Shown one piece after another: positions 25,094 to 32,472 of a stretch of DNA of 64,000 nt. The notes under the pieces are model-generated. The model saw nothing but the letters and a program-made list of their open reading frames with translations, had not been told where the DNA came from and did no database searches. The stretch is taken from assembly GCA_021795355.1 (NCBI GenBank), contig JAJYPL010000001.1, positions 84,545 to 148,544 on the forward strand. The letters are read 5' to 3'. How positions within the stretch are numbered: position 1 is the first letter of the stretch; every line of letters starts with the position of its first letter. Source of the stretch: a bacterium. Lineage in GTDB: Bacteria > SZUA-79 > Acidulodesulfobacterales > Acidulodesulfobacteraceae. The position numbers and the translations under genes were made by a program.

Positions 25094-26311
25094 TTACGAT
25101 ACCGAAGCAATTCCTACCGATACTATTTTAGATTTTACGCTTTTAATTTTTTCGTGGGCTTCTCCGCTTATTCCGTCGAATAATTTTGCGACTAAAAACG
25201 GAACCGAAACGTTTATAAATATCATTACGATAAAAACGGTTATAATCTCCGCAAAAGTAAACAACCCGAGAATATTGCCTATTCCGCTTCCGGTAGAAGG
25301 CATATCTGCGGATTCCATTTTGCTCAATATAGTAAAAAAAATAAGCTGTTCGAGGGCTGCCATAACGCCCCAGAACGAAATCTCGACGAACATCTTAAAC
25401 CATTTGCCGAATATACCCCTCATATAAGGTATAGCTTCAAATCCGAGTATTATCGGACACAACGAAAACAAAAGCCCAAGGAAGACAAGCTGTATCAACG
25501 CCATAAAAAGCTGTATAGCAAGATAGATTATATTAAACAAAAACCATACTATACCCATAAGAACAGCTCCGGTTATCGCATGCATAGCGCCGGCAAGCCA
25601 TGAAACGGGATTAATATTCCAGCCGCTTTTTACGGAAGCGGTGCCGTTCGAAGAAACGGTCGGAATCGAAACCGAATGAAGGCTGCCTGAAATGGAAGAC
25701 ACTATCTGCGAAACCGACTGCCCTATTCCCAATATGTTTTGTTTTATAAGATAAAGCTGAATTTTATCGGCTAAAGTCAATATAAGCTGGGCAAAATTAG
25801 ACTGCCCCGTCTGCTTCCAAGAAAGAAAGCCTATCGCTATCAGCGCCGTTCTCAAAAATAATCCGTAATAATTAAAAGCGGCTCCGGTTAATTCCGCGCG
25901 GTACCCTTCGAAAAAAGAAAGTACTATTCCAAGAGCAAATAAAAAATAGAACATATAAGTAACAAAAGTACTAAGTTCGGAATCGTTATTTAATGCAGGC
26001 GGAATAGAGTCGATTGATAGCATGCTTAAATCTTCGCCGTTTTTAAGTTTCGATATAGAAAGGGCGGATTCGTTTAATTCAGTATTATTCGACTGCTTTC
26101 CTCCCTTTTTTGAAGAAGCGGCCGAAGCCGGCGGATTAGCCGCATAACAGCTTTTTGCGTTAAAAACACCCGAAAAATATGTAAAAATTGTAAAAATTGA
26201 TAAATTTACCGTAAAAAATATAGACAAAAATGTCATATATTTTATCAAAATATTATAATGTAAATTTTTGCGGTTAAAATTGTTATATTGTTTTATTTTC
26301 ATATTTTTCAT
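25094..26311 (-). CDS. VirB6/TrbL-like polytopic membrane protein
   Basis: The 405-residue protein has a signal-like start, a Ser/Lys-rich linker and about six membrane helices (for example VTYMFYFLFALGIVLSFFEG, WLFNIIY region, ALIQLVFLGLLFSLCPII and the C-terminal FIVMIFINVSVPFLVAKLF). The combination of an N-terminal polar domain with several helices and the YLAIQLFMALIQLVFLG stretch fits VirB6/TrbL. These form the inner-membrane channel. The C-terminus is polar. A family A repeat and a degenerate family B repeat lie just upstream. Confidence 0.72.
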   Translation of the reverse strand: MKNMKIKQYNNFNRKNLHYNILIKYMTFLSIFFTVNLSIFTIFTYFSGVFNAKSCYAANPPASAASSKKGGKQSNNTELNESALSISKLKNGEDLSMLSIDSIPPALNNDSELSTFVTYMFYFLFALGIVLSFFEGYRAELTGAAFNYYGLFLRTALIAIGFLSWKQTGQSNFAQLILTLADKIQLYLIKQNILGIGQSVSQIVSSISGSLHSVSIPTVSSNGTASVKSGWNINPVSWLAGAMHAITGAVLMGIVWFLFNIIYLAIQLFMALIQLVFLGLLFSLCPIILGFEAIPYMRGIFGKWFKMFVEISFWGVMAALEQLIFFTILSKMESADMPSTGSGIGNILGLFTFAEIITVFIVMIFINVSVPFLVAKLFDGISGEAHEKIKSVKSKIVSVGIASVS

Positions 26312-26360
26312 TTATTAATTTTGTAATCGAAAATATTTATATGTTTCTTTTTATCAATTT

Positions 26361-26389
26361 GTGACAGTGACAGAATTGAATTATGTCAA
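26361..26389. repeat. Family B repeat, degenerate
   Basis: GTGACAGTGACAGAATTGAATTATGTCAAC retains the centre of the palindrome but has diverged arms. It lies 10 bp from a family A copy. Confidence 0.5.
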
Positions 26390-26398
26390 CATATTTAA

Positions 26399-26484
26399 AA
26401 GAAAAGGTGTCTGATTTTATTTTCCGCATGCGTAACTGTAAATTCACATAAAATTTATTTTGCGGAAAAATAATCTGACAACTT
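26399..26484 (+). repeat. Family A repeat, full copy, forward
   Basis: It runs from AGAAAAGGTGTCTGATTTTA to GCGGAAAAATAATCTGACA, with a slightly diverged right end. It separates the VirB6-like gene from the VirB5/TrbJ-like gene. Confidence 0.75.
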
Positions 26485-26514
26485 ATCCGCTGTTGCAGGA
26501 TTAAGGTCATATCC

Positions 26515-27648
26515 TTACATAGTCGTTTTCGTGTAATAATTTAAACCCGGCGTAGGATTAGCCTGGGGAAGAATTACCGAACCGTCATGCTCTTTTTTGA
26601 TTTCTTCGGCGGATTTATCGAGTTCTATCTGCTTAAGCTGGCTTTCCATATAGCCTAAATTTTTTAAGCTTGCGGCGTTTTCTTCTGCAATAGTAGTTAA
26701 AATAGAACTTTGATAAGCATAATAGTTGCTGCTGTTTTTTAAAGCATTTTGCGAAATTTCATCTATAAATTCGGAACCTTCAAGTTCGGCTTTATGTGCT
26801 CTTGCCGCAGACAAACCGGCATTATAAAGCCCCGCCGATGCAGTATCGTCCAAAAATCCTCCGGCTAAATCAGTGCAGCCGCCCACGGGATTTCCGCTTG
26901 AATCAAAAGTATAGCCGGCATTAAGCGACGAACAGTTTATAGTCTCGGAAGGATATCCTGAATTTCCGGCGGAATTAAACATTGCCCCCTGAGAAAATGA
27001 AATAGAGCCGTTTTCAAGATTAGTTTTATTTAACGAACCCGGCTGTCCGTAAACAGAACCTCCAGAAACAAAAACTGCTGGATTATAGGTATTTTCTTCT
27101 GGAGTTGCGGAAACAATATTCCCATATTCAGACGATTCATAATTAATGTCGGAATTAACATCAGATACTACATTCTGCAAAGAACCTGCCTGAACGTCGC
27201 TTGAGGTCAAATCCTGCGGAATTTGGTTAAAAGCCGAATTAATCTGATTGTTTAAATTATTTATACTGCTCTCGGCATCTTCTACCGAATTAACTAAATG
27301 GCTTATTTTGTCAAAGTTTATTACTATATTCTGATACTCTTCCTGCATACTCGAAACATCTGCCGTTAATTTATCAACGGTAGCCATTGCTTCCGAAAGT
27401 CCGGGTCCGGGATTAAAAAGCGGTCCTCCGCTTGCCCCCGGAGCATAGCCGAGAGTCCCCGCCAATCCCTGCAGCGCCGAAAACGCTCCGCTTGCGGCAG
27501 TCTCTACCGACTGGATCTGTCCGGATATAGCGGTTATATCGGGAATAGGCAGCGGCAGTCCGTACGAAACGCCGGTTAAATATGCCGAAACCGTAAAAAT
27601 CAAGATAATCGAAGCTATGACAGTTTTGTTTTTAACTATTTTCTTCAT
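26515..27648 (-). CDS. VirB5/TrbJ-like periplasmic protein
   Basis: The 377-residue protein has a signal peptide ending near residue 30, a mature start rich in Ile/Ser/Ala (ITAISGQIQSVETAASGAF) and long coiled-coil helices (AMATVDKLTADVSSMQEEYQ and the C-terminal KNLGYMESQLKQIELDKSAEE). The architecture matches VirB5/TrbJ, the minor pilus-tip subunit. The central part, rich in Gly/Asn/Ser, shows no family match. The order, just after the VirB4-like gene, supports the call. Sequence divergence keeps confidence moderate. Confidence 0.65.
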   Translation of the reverse strand: MKKIVKNKTVIASIILIFTVSAYLTGVSYGLPLPIPDITAISGQIQSVETAASGAFSALQGLAGTLGYAPGASGGPLFNPGPGLSEAMATVDKLTADVSSMQEEYQNIVINFDKISHLVNSVEDAESSINNLNNQINSAFNQIPQDLTSSDVQAGSLQNVVSDVNSDINYESSEYGNIVSATPEENTYNPAVFVSGGSVYGQPGSLNKTNLENGSISFSQGAMFNSAGNSGYPSETINCSSLNAGYTFDSSGNPVGGCTDLAGGFLDDTASAGLYNAGLSAARAHKAELEGSEFIDEISQNALKNSSNYYAYQSSILTTIAEENAASLKNLGYMESQLKQIELDKSAEEIKKEHDGSVILPQANPTPGLNYYTKTTM

Positions 27649-27680
27649 TTTTTAAATCCTCCCGATATATCCTTAGCCAA

Positions 27681-27812
27681 AAAAATAAATATGACACCTT
27701 TTCCCTATAAACCACCCCGGCAGCCAAAGGCTGCCTCCCCTGCTTGTTGGGGAGTTATGAGTTATCACCATCACAATCTGGAAAGACGTAATTCAATTCT
27801 GCCCCGTAACAA
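27681..27812. repeat. Mosaic of family A, D and B repeats
   Basis: A half copy of family A (27681-27704), a family D copy with GGCAGCC/GGCTGCC and CCCC/GGGG stems (27711-27754) and part of family B (27785-27810) stand in a row between the VirB4- and VirB5-like genes. Only the space between two genes is affected. Confidence 0.65.
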
Positions 27813-27815
27813 AAT

Positions 27816-30395
27816 TCAATTTATCCCGTAAGGTCCGTTAGGATATCTTTCCGCAAGTATATAAAGTCTTTCTTTTAAAGTCTTATCCGGATACAGACCC
27901 TCTATCAGCCTTTCTATCTCTTCGTCTTCCGACGACTTACAGCAAAGCCAATATTCAAAAGGGCCGGGTGAATTTCTTATAACCGACGAGTCTTTTCCGA
28001 ATTTTAAAAGATATTCGGAATAATGCCCTTTGACTACTTTAAGATTTTTTACGACATTTATCTCTTTTTCGTTTAGTCCGCACGTTTTTAGGTCGTTTTC
28101 CGAAACCCCTCCGTCAAGCTGGCAGAATATTTTTACCGACGAATTTTCGATTATGCTTTTACCTACGGCGCCGGCTTTTAAAAGATCGCCCGGCTCCTGA
28201 GTAATGCTCCATACCATAGAACCCCATTTTGCCGACGTTTTATACAGGTGCATTATGAGTTCGGCAAGTTTCGGGTCGTTCATAAATTCCCAGCATTCGT
28301 CGTAAAAGAAAAAAACTTTTGCAGATTTATCGTACATTTTCTTAAAAGATATATTTTTAATAATTGCGAACACGACCTTTTGCAAATCTTCATGCCCTTT
28401 TAGTTTCTGCAGGTCGAATATAACTATTTTATTATCTATGTTTATCCCGTTTTTTCTGTTTATAAGCATTCCGTAAGGCGAAGAAATATCCGTCCACTGA
28501 AACAGATTTTTACCCATTTCCATAGCTCTTTGTTTATCTAAAATATCTCTTGCTTCGCCGTAATCGAATAAAATGTTGTTTATATCGGATATTATGGGCA
28601 TATCTTCATAGTCCTCGATAGCGTCGTAAGCCGCCTGTACCGCCCTCGCTATTATGGTTCTGTCGTTTGGAGATAATTTTTTTTCCGGTTCGGCCATTAA
28701 ACCTATTATGCCGGTCAAAAAAACCATAATATCAGGATCGAAAGCCTCTTCCCCGTTTATTTCTCTGACGAAATATTTTTTGGGCGGGAATGGATTTATG
28801 CAGTATGAACCGTCGAGATCTATTTCGATATAATCGCCGTTAAATATTTTGCAGAATTTTTTGTAAGTCCCTCCTATGTCCACCCCTACTATATGGTAAT
28901 CGTTTCCCGATATATAAAAATTGCTTAAAAATCCGTTCAGCATAAACCCTTTTCCGCTCCTGGTCTTGCCGAAAACTATTCCGTGTTTCGACGGCAGACG
29001 GTTTTCGTAAAGGTCGAGTCTTACCGCCTCCCCTCTGTCGTTTATTAAAGGAACAGCACACTTTTCGGTCCCCCTAAACCCTTCGTTAAGGGGTATGAAA
29101 GGTGCCGCCGCAGTCGAGATAGACGTTTTAAATCTCCTGTTAAAACGGGATTGTCCCGGTAAAAAAGAAAGATAAAGATTATGATGCTCCATATCGTCTA
29201 TTATGCCTTCCATTCCGTTAAAATTTTTAAACGATTCAAGCAGTTTTACCGCCCTTATATTAAGGTCTTCCAAGTTTCTTGACTTTATCCGCGCGCATAA
29301 AGAAAACTCTACTACTTTCTTTTGAAGTTTTGAGACCGATTCTAAAAATTCATCCAGCTGCTCCGTAATATTAACCCCTTTATAATCGGTATATCCGCCG
29401 TTTACGGCTTCCGTCAGGCTTGCTTTTATATTTCTGTCTGTCTGTATTTTTTCCATAGTTTTTTCCTGTTCCGGAATGTTAAAAGCTACGGATATATCGT
29501 AAGGAAAAAGTTCGTCTATTCCGGAAGAACCGCTTGTTATGTTCAATAAGGGAGTTATACCGAAAGAATCTATCCGCGGCGGCAGCCTGTGCATATTTAT
29601 AAATTTGTAATAATATCCGTCTATATAAAAAAAATCTTTTTTTATTTCCGCATACGAATATATAAGCTGACTCCTGAACGTAGAGCCGTCCAGCATATCT
29701 TCCCAGTTCGGCGCTTCGATTCCCGAGGCAAATCTTAAAGGGTTTAATTCTTCGTAAAAATAGTCCGTAAGTTCCTGGTTATTCATTCTTTTTAAATTTA
29801 AATCGAGTTTTGAAGATATAAAACATAGATTATTCTCGACGTTTTTTAACTTTCTTTCTATTATTTTTTTATCGCAGACTGCGTTTAGTTTTGCAATAGA
29901 GTTAACGGAAGTCTTTAAATCTATTTTAATAAGCCCGCCCGCAAAATCGGCAAGTCTGGAAATTAAACCCGTTCCGCCGTTCTTTGAACGAAGATTTAAA
30001 GCGTTAATAGTGCAAAAAAGATATATATTAACGTTTTTAATATTTTTAGATTCCAGATACTTTATTTTATTCTCTTTAATATATTTAAAATTGTCGGGCG
30101 GCACCGAAGATTTTTCGTAATCATAAATAAATTTTTTATTTTTGTCGTCTATTTTATAAATCCATTGCAGTCCGATGTTTTCATCCATAAGATTAAGCAG
30201 GAGGTCGTTTACGTAAGCAGTTTCGTTGGCTATTTTATTTTCAGCAAGATAGAAATCGAAACCTTTTACGGAAAAGCCTATAGTGAAAGACCCGTCGGCC
30301 CCTATGGCGATACCGTCGTTTACGGACAAAAGGTTAATGTAATTATTTAATGAATCCGACGGTTCTATTTTTTTTAAAACGGCATTTAGCAGCAT
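27816..30395 (-). CDS. VirB4/TrbE-like secretion ATPase
   Basis: VirB4 is the universal inner-membrane ATPase of type IV secretion and drives pilus assembly and substrate passage. The 859-residue protein has an N-terminal domain followed by a RecA-like ATPase with Walker A FGKTRSGKG near 475-483 and Walker B VFFFYDECWEFM near 698, then SVKIFCQLDGG and a C-terminal tail. It is complete and typical in length. It lies 11 bp after the VirB3-like gene, as in most systems, and no fusion to VirB3 is seen. It should be the most useful marker for tree-building of this system. Confidence 0.9.
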   Translation of the reverse strand: MLLNAVLKKIEPSDSLNNYINLLSVNDGIAIGADGSFTIGFSVKGFDFYLAENKIANETAYVNDLLLNLMDENIGLQWIYKIDDKNKKFIYDYEKSSVPPDNFKYIKENKIKYLESKNIKNVNIYLFCTINALNLRSKNGGTGLISRLADFAGGLIKIDLKTSVNSIAKLNAVCDKKIIERKLKNVENNLCFISSKLDLNLKRMNNQELTDYFYEELNPLRFASGIEAPNWEDMLDGSTFRSQLIYSYAEIKKDFFYIDGYYYKFINMHRLPPRIDSFGITPLLNITSGSSGIDELFPYDISVAFNIPEQEKTMEKIQTDRNIKASLTEAVNGGYTDYKGVNITEQLDEFLESVSKLQKKVVEFSLCARIKSRNLEDLNIRAVKLLESFKNFNGMEGIIDDMEHHNLYLSFLPGQSRFNRRFKTSISTAAAPFIPLNEGFRGTEKCAVPLINDRGEAVRLDLYENRLPSKHGIVFGKTRSGKGFMLNGFLSNFYISGNDYHIVGVDIGGTYKKFCKIFNGDYIEIDLDGSYCINPFPPKKYFVREINGEEAFDPDIMVFLTGIIGLMAEPEKKLSPNDRTIIARAVQAAYDAIEDYEDMPIISDINNILFDYGEARDILDKQRAMEMGKNLFQWTDISSPYGMLINRKNGINIDNKIVIFDLQKLKGHEDLQKVVFAIIKNISFKKMYDKSAKVFFFYDECWEFMNDPKLAELIMHLYKTSAKWGSMVWSITQEPGDLLKAGAVGKSIIENSSVKIFCQLDGGVSENDLKTCGLNEKEINVVKNLKVVKGHYSEYLLKFGKDSSVIRNSPGPFEYWLCCKSSEDEEIERLIEGLYPDKTLKERLYILAERYPNGPYGIN

Positions 30396-30405
30396 ATTTT
30401 TATTT

Positions 30406-30714
30406 TTATTTTTCGGAGTCTAAAACGTAAAGTTCTTTTTTTGCGAATATAAAAGACAAAAGCGAACTTGTATAAAAATCGGGTTTATTTTTCTTATATT
30501 TTTTTAAAAATATTAATACCGCGGTATCTGTCAATATTGCTATAATAATTGTTTTTTTAAGTATCAGTATAGATGCCGCAGTTAAAAAAATAAAAAATGC
30601 CCAGTCGTAAATTTCAAGTCCGAATCTCGTTATTTTTCCGTGTATTTCGCTGTATATTTTAAATTCGGTATATCCTTCCGTATTTATTGTTTTATTTTGC
30701 TTTTTTTGAGCCAT
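30406..30714 (-). CDS. VirB3/TrbD-like small membrane protein
   Basis: The 102-residue protein has a polar N-terminus, two adjacent membrane helices (WAFFIFLTAASILIL and IIIAILTDTAVLIFL) and a basic C-terminal tail. Size, topology and position just before the VirB4-like gene fit VirB3/TrbD/TraL, which helps VirB4 dock at the membrane. Sequence alone would not identify it. Confidence 0.7.
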   Translation of the reverse strand: MAQKKQNKTINTEGYTEFKIYSEIHGKITRFGLEIYDWAFFIFLTAASILILKKTIIIAILTDTAVLIFLKKYKKNKPDFYTSSLLSFIFAKKELYVLDSEK

Positions 30715-30744
30715 TTTTTATTTTAACCATATCAAAATTGCTGA

Positions 30745-30834
30745 CGGAAAAGGTGTCAGATTTTATTTTCGGCATATGGAGCAGTCAATTAACATATAAA
30801 ATTGATTGCGGAAAATTAATCTGACACCTTTTCC
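30745..30834 (+). repeat. Family A repeat, full copy, best preserved
   Basis: Ends GGAAAAGGTGTCAGATTTTA and TTAATCTGACACCTTTTCC are nearly perfect inverted repeats, 90 bp in all. The two ends are not identical inside (ATTTTATTTTC against GAAAATTAAT), so the element has an orientation. It separates the pilin-like and VirB3-like genes. Confidence 0.85.
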
Positions 30835-30847
30835 TAATCAATTTAAA

Positions 30848-31363
30848 TTAAGGCTGTCCTATAGTCGTTGCGCCGTTGCCGGTCCCGATGTTCATTCCGG
30901 CTGCAGCGCCTCCGGCATTTTGGACAATTCCGAGTATGGCTCCGGTTATAGTCGGCGCAAGCATAACTCCTGTTCCTGCAGCCGCAGTTATAAACGCTTT
31001 TCTTGCGGCATCGGGTTTGTGCTGTTTTATATCGTAAAATCCTTTAACGAGTCCTATAGTAAGCGTAGCGGGAGCAAGCCTGTAGCATATCCAAGTGGTT
31101 GCTTCGTTTAAAATACCGGAAGCGCCAATGCCGAGCGAACCCTGGTTTAAATTTATCATCGCGGAAGCGTTTGAAGCGGCCGAAATAATACTGCCGAAAA
31201 TAAAGACGGACATTAAAACCTTGCCGTAATACTTATTTGAAGTATTTCCTTTAATCTCGGAATGAATTTTTGCGGCTATCTTTATTGAAGAGTTTAAATA
31301 AAAATTTTTAAATGTTTTAAACGGATTAAAATAAACGGCGTTTTTTAATTTTTTTGCGAACAT
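30848..31363 (-). CDS. VirB2/TrbC-like pilin candidate
   Basis: The 171-residue precursor has a long, positively charged leader, a hydrophobic stretch near residues 50-68 (VLMSVFIFGSIISAASNASA, a signal peptidase site follows), a mature region with two hydrophobic segments (TWICYRLAPATLTIGL and FITAAAGTGVMLAPTITGAIL) and a Gly-rich tail. This is the two-helix layout of VirB2/TrbC pilins. A strong Shine-Dalgarno (AAGGAGG) precedes the ATG by about 8 nt, fitting a highly made subunit. It opens the secretion gene series. A promoter is not clearly visible above it. Confidence 0.65.
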   Translation of the reverse strand: MFAKKLKNAVYFNPFKTFKNFYLNSSIKIAAKIHSEIKGNTSNKYYGKVLMSVFIFGSIISAASNASAMINLNQGSLGIGASGILNEATTWICYRLAPATLTIGLVKGFYDIKQHKPDAARKAFITAAAGTGVMLAPTITGAILGIVQNAGGAAAGMNIGTGNGATTIGQP

Positions 31364-31554
31364 TGCTGCGCACCTCCTTAAACTTAAAGATTAAATTAAT
31401 TTAATATCGATACCAAAATAACTGAGATAATATTATTTAATCATTTTAATGTTTCAGGATTATGACGAAAATGTTAAAAATATGTTAATTTTTTGTTACA
31501 TTTGCGTTACAAAATCCTGCAAATGCAGAAGGAGACGGTTACAGCTGGAATTTA

Positions 31555-32061
31555 CTAATCGTATTTTTCGAAATCATTAATCGCTTTTCTTAGGTATTCC
31601 GGAATCCGTCTAGGTTTAAAATCTGCGTTGTCCACGCAGACAAGGACGGTATTGCCTGAGGCGATATCGGCATGGGTTATATCGGAGGTTTGTTTAATAC
31701 GGGAAGATTTATCGTATTTGTCGTCTTGCGGCAAGTTCTTGGAGTTGTTATTTTCTCTTACTATTTTATAAATAAAGTTAAAGCTTGAATTTTTAATATA
31801 TTCTATTTTTGTATATATTTTTAAATCGTCGTCGTATTTAGCGGGATTAAAATATTTGCAGTTGGATTCGGCTACGACGAAGTAAAAACCTTCTTTTTCT
31901 ATGTCGGTATATTTGTAGCCTATGTTTTTAAGATATTCCGTTCTTGCAACTTCGAAAAATACAAAATATTTGCCGTAGTAAACGACGGACATTGCATCTG
32001 TTTCTTCGTATCTGACCTTTAGTTCGGTGTAAAATTTAAATCCGTCCGTTTTATCCTTCAA
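31555..32061 (-). CDS. YbgC-like acyl-CoA thioesterase
   Basis: The 168-residue hotdog-fold protein carries the YbgC/4-hydroxybenzoyl-CoA thioesterase signature VRYEETDAMSVVYYGKYF with the catalytic Asp22. The typical FFEVARTEYL helix follows. An Asn/Lys/Asp-rich insert (around ENNNSKNLPQDDKYD) interrupts the fold's later part. Such enzymes hydrolyse acyl-CoA or acyl-ACP and often belong to the Tol-Pal gene set, which is absent here. It overlaps the response regulator upstream by 11 bp and so belongs to the sensor-kinase operon. Confidence 0.85.
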   Translation of the reverse strand: MKDKTDGFKFYTELKVRYEETDAMSVVYYGKYFVFFEVARTEYLKNIGYKYTDIEKEGFYFVVAESNCKYFNPAKYDDDLKIYTKIEYIKNSSFNFIYKIVRENNNSKNLPQDDKYDKSSRIKQTSDITHADIASGNTVLVCVDNADFKPRRIPEYLRKAINDFEKYD

Positions 32062-32428
32062 TTTTTAAATATTCTCTTATTTTTTCGTAAAGTATATTTT
32101 TGTCTATCGGTTTTGCTATAAAATCGTTAAACCCCAGAGATATCAGATGTTCTTTATTGCCCGACATGGCATGCGCCGTAACCGCAATGACGGGTATATC
32201 TTTGTATGATTCGATACATTTCAGTCTTTTAAAGACTTCTATTCCGTCTATTCCGGGAAGCCCTATATCGAGAAGTATTAAAGAAATATCGGGATTTTCG
32301 TCAGTTTTTTTAAGAGCCTCGTAACCGTCTTCGGCGGTGATTATCTCTAAGTCGAAGGGTTCAAGCATTGCCGTAATTAAATCAAGATTAATCGCATTAT
32401 CTTCTACAATAAGAATTTTATGGCGCAT
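32051..32428 (-). CDS. Single-domain response regulator
   Basis: The 125-residue protein is a receiver domain only, with acidic pocket ED at 9-10, phosphoacceptor Asp54 (LILLDIGLPG) and the conserved Thr and Lys (VIAVTAHAM, IAKPIDK). The sequence resembles DivK-like regulators that act by protein contacts. It lies 44 bp after the hybrid sensor kinase and is the likely phosphotransfer partner. Confidence 0.92.
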   Translation of the reverse strand: MRHKILIVEDNAINLDLITAMLEPFDLEIITAEDGYEALKKTDENPDISLILLDIGLPGIDGIEVFKRLKCIESYKDIPVIAVTAHAMSGNKEHLISLGFNDFIAKPIDKNILYEKIREYLKIEG

Positions 32429-32472
32429 ATTGATTAATTTAATTATTTTTTAATTTATTTTTTTATTTTTAA

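Noticed and set aside
15920..31363. Integrative conjugative element
   Set aside because: No relaxase, integrase, partition gene or att repeats were found; both sides are ordinary chromosomal genes. An element with remote parts cannot be excluded.
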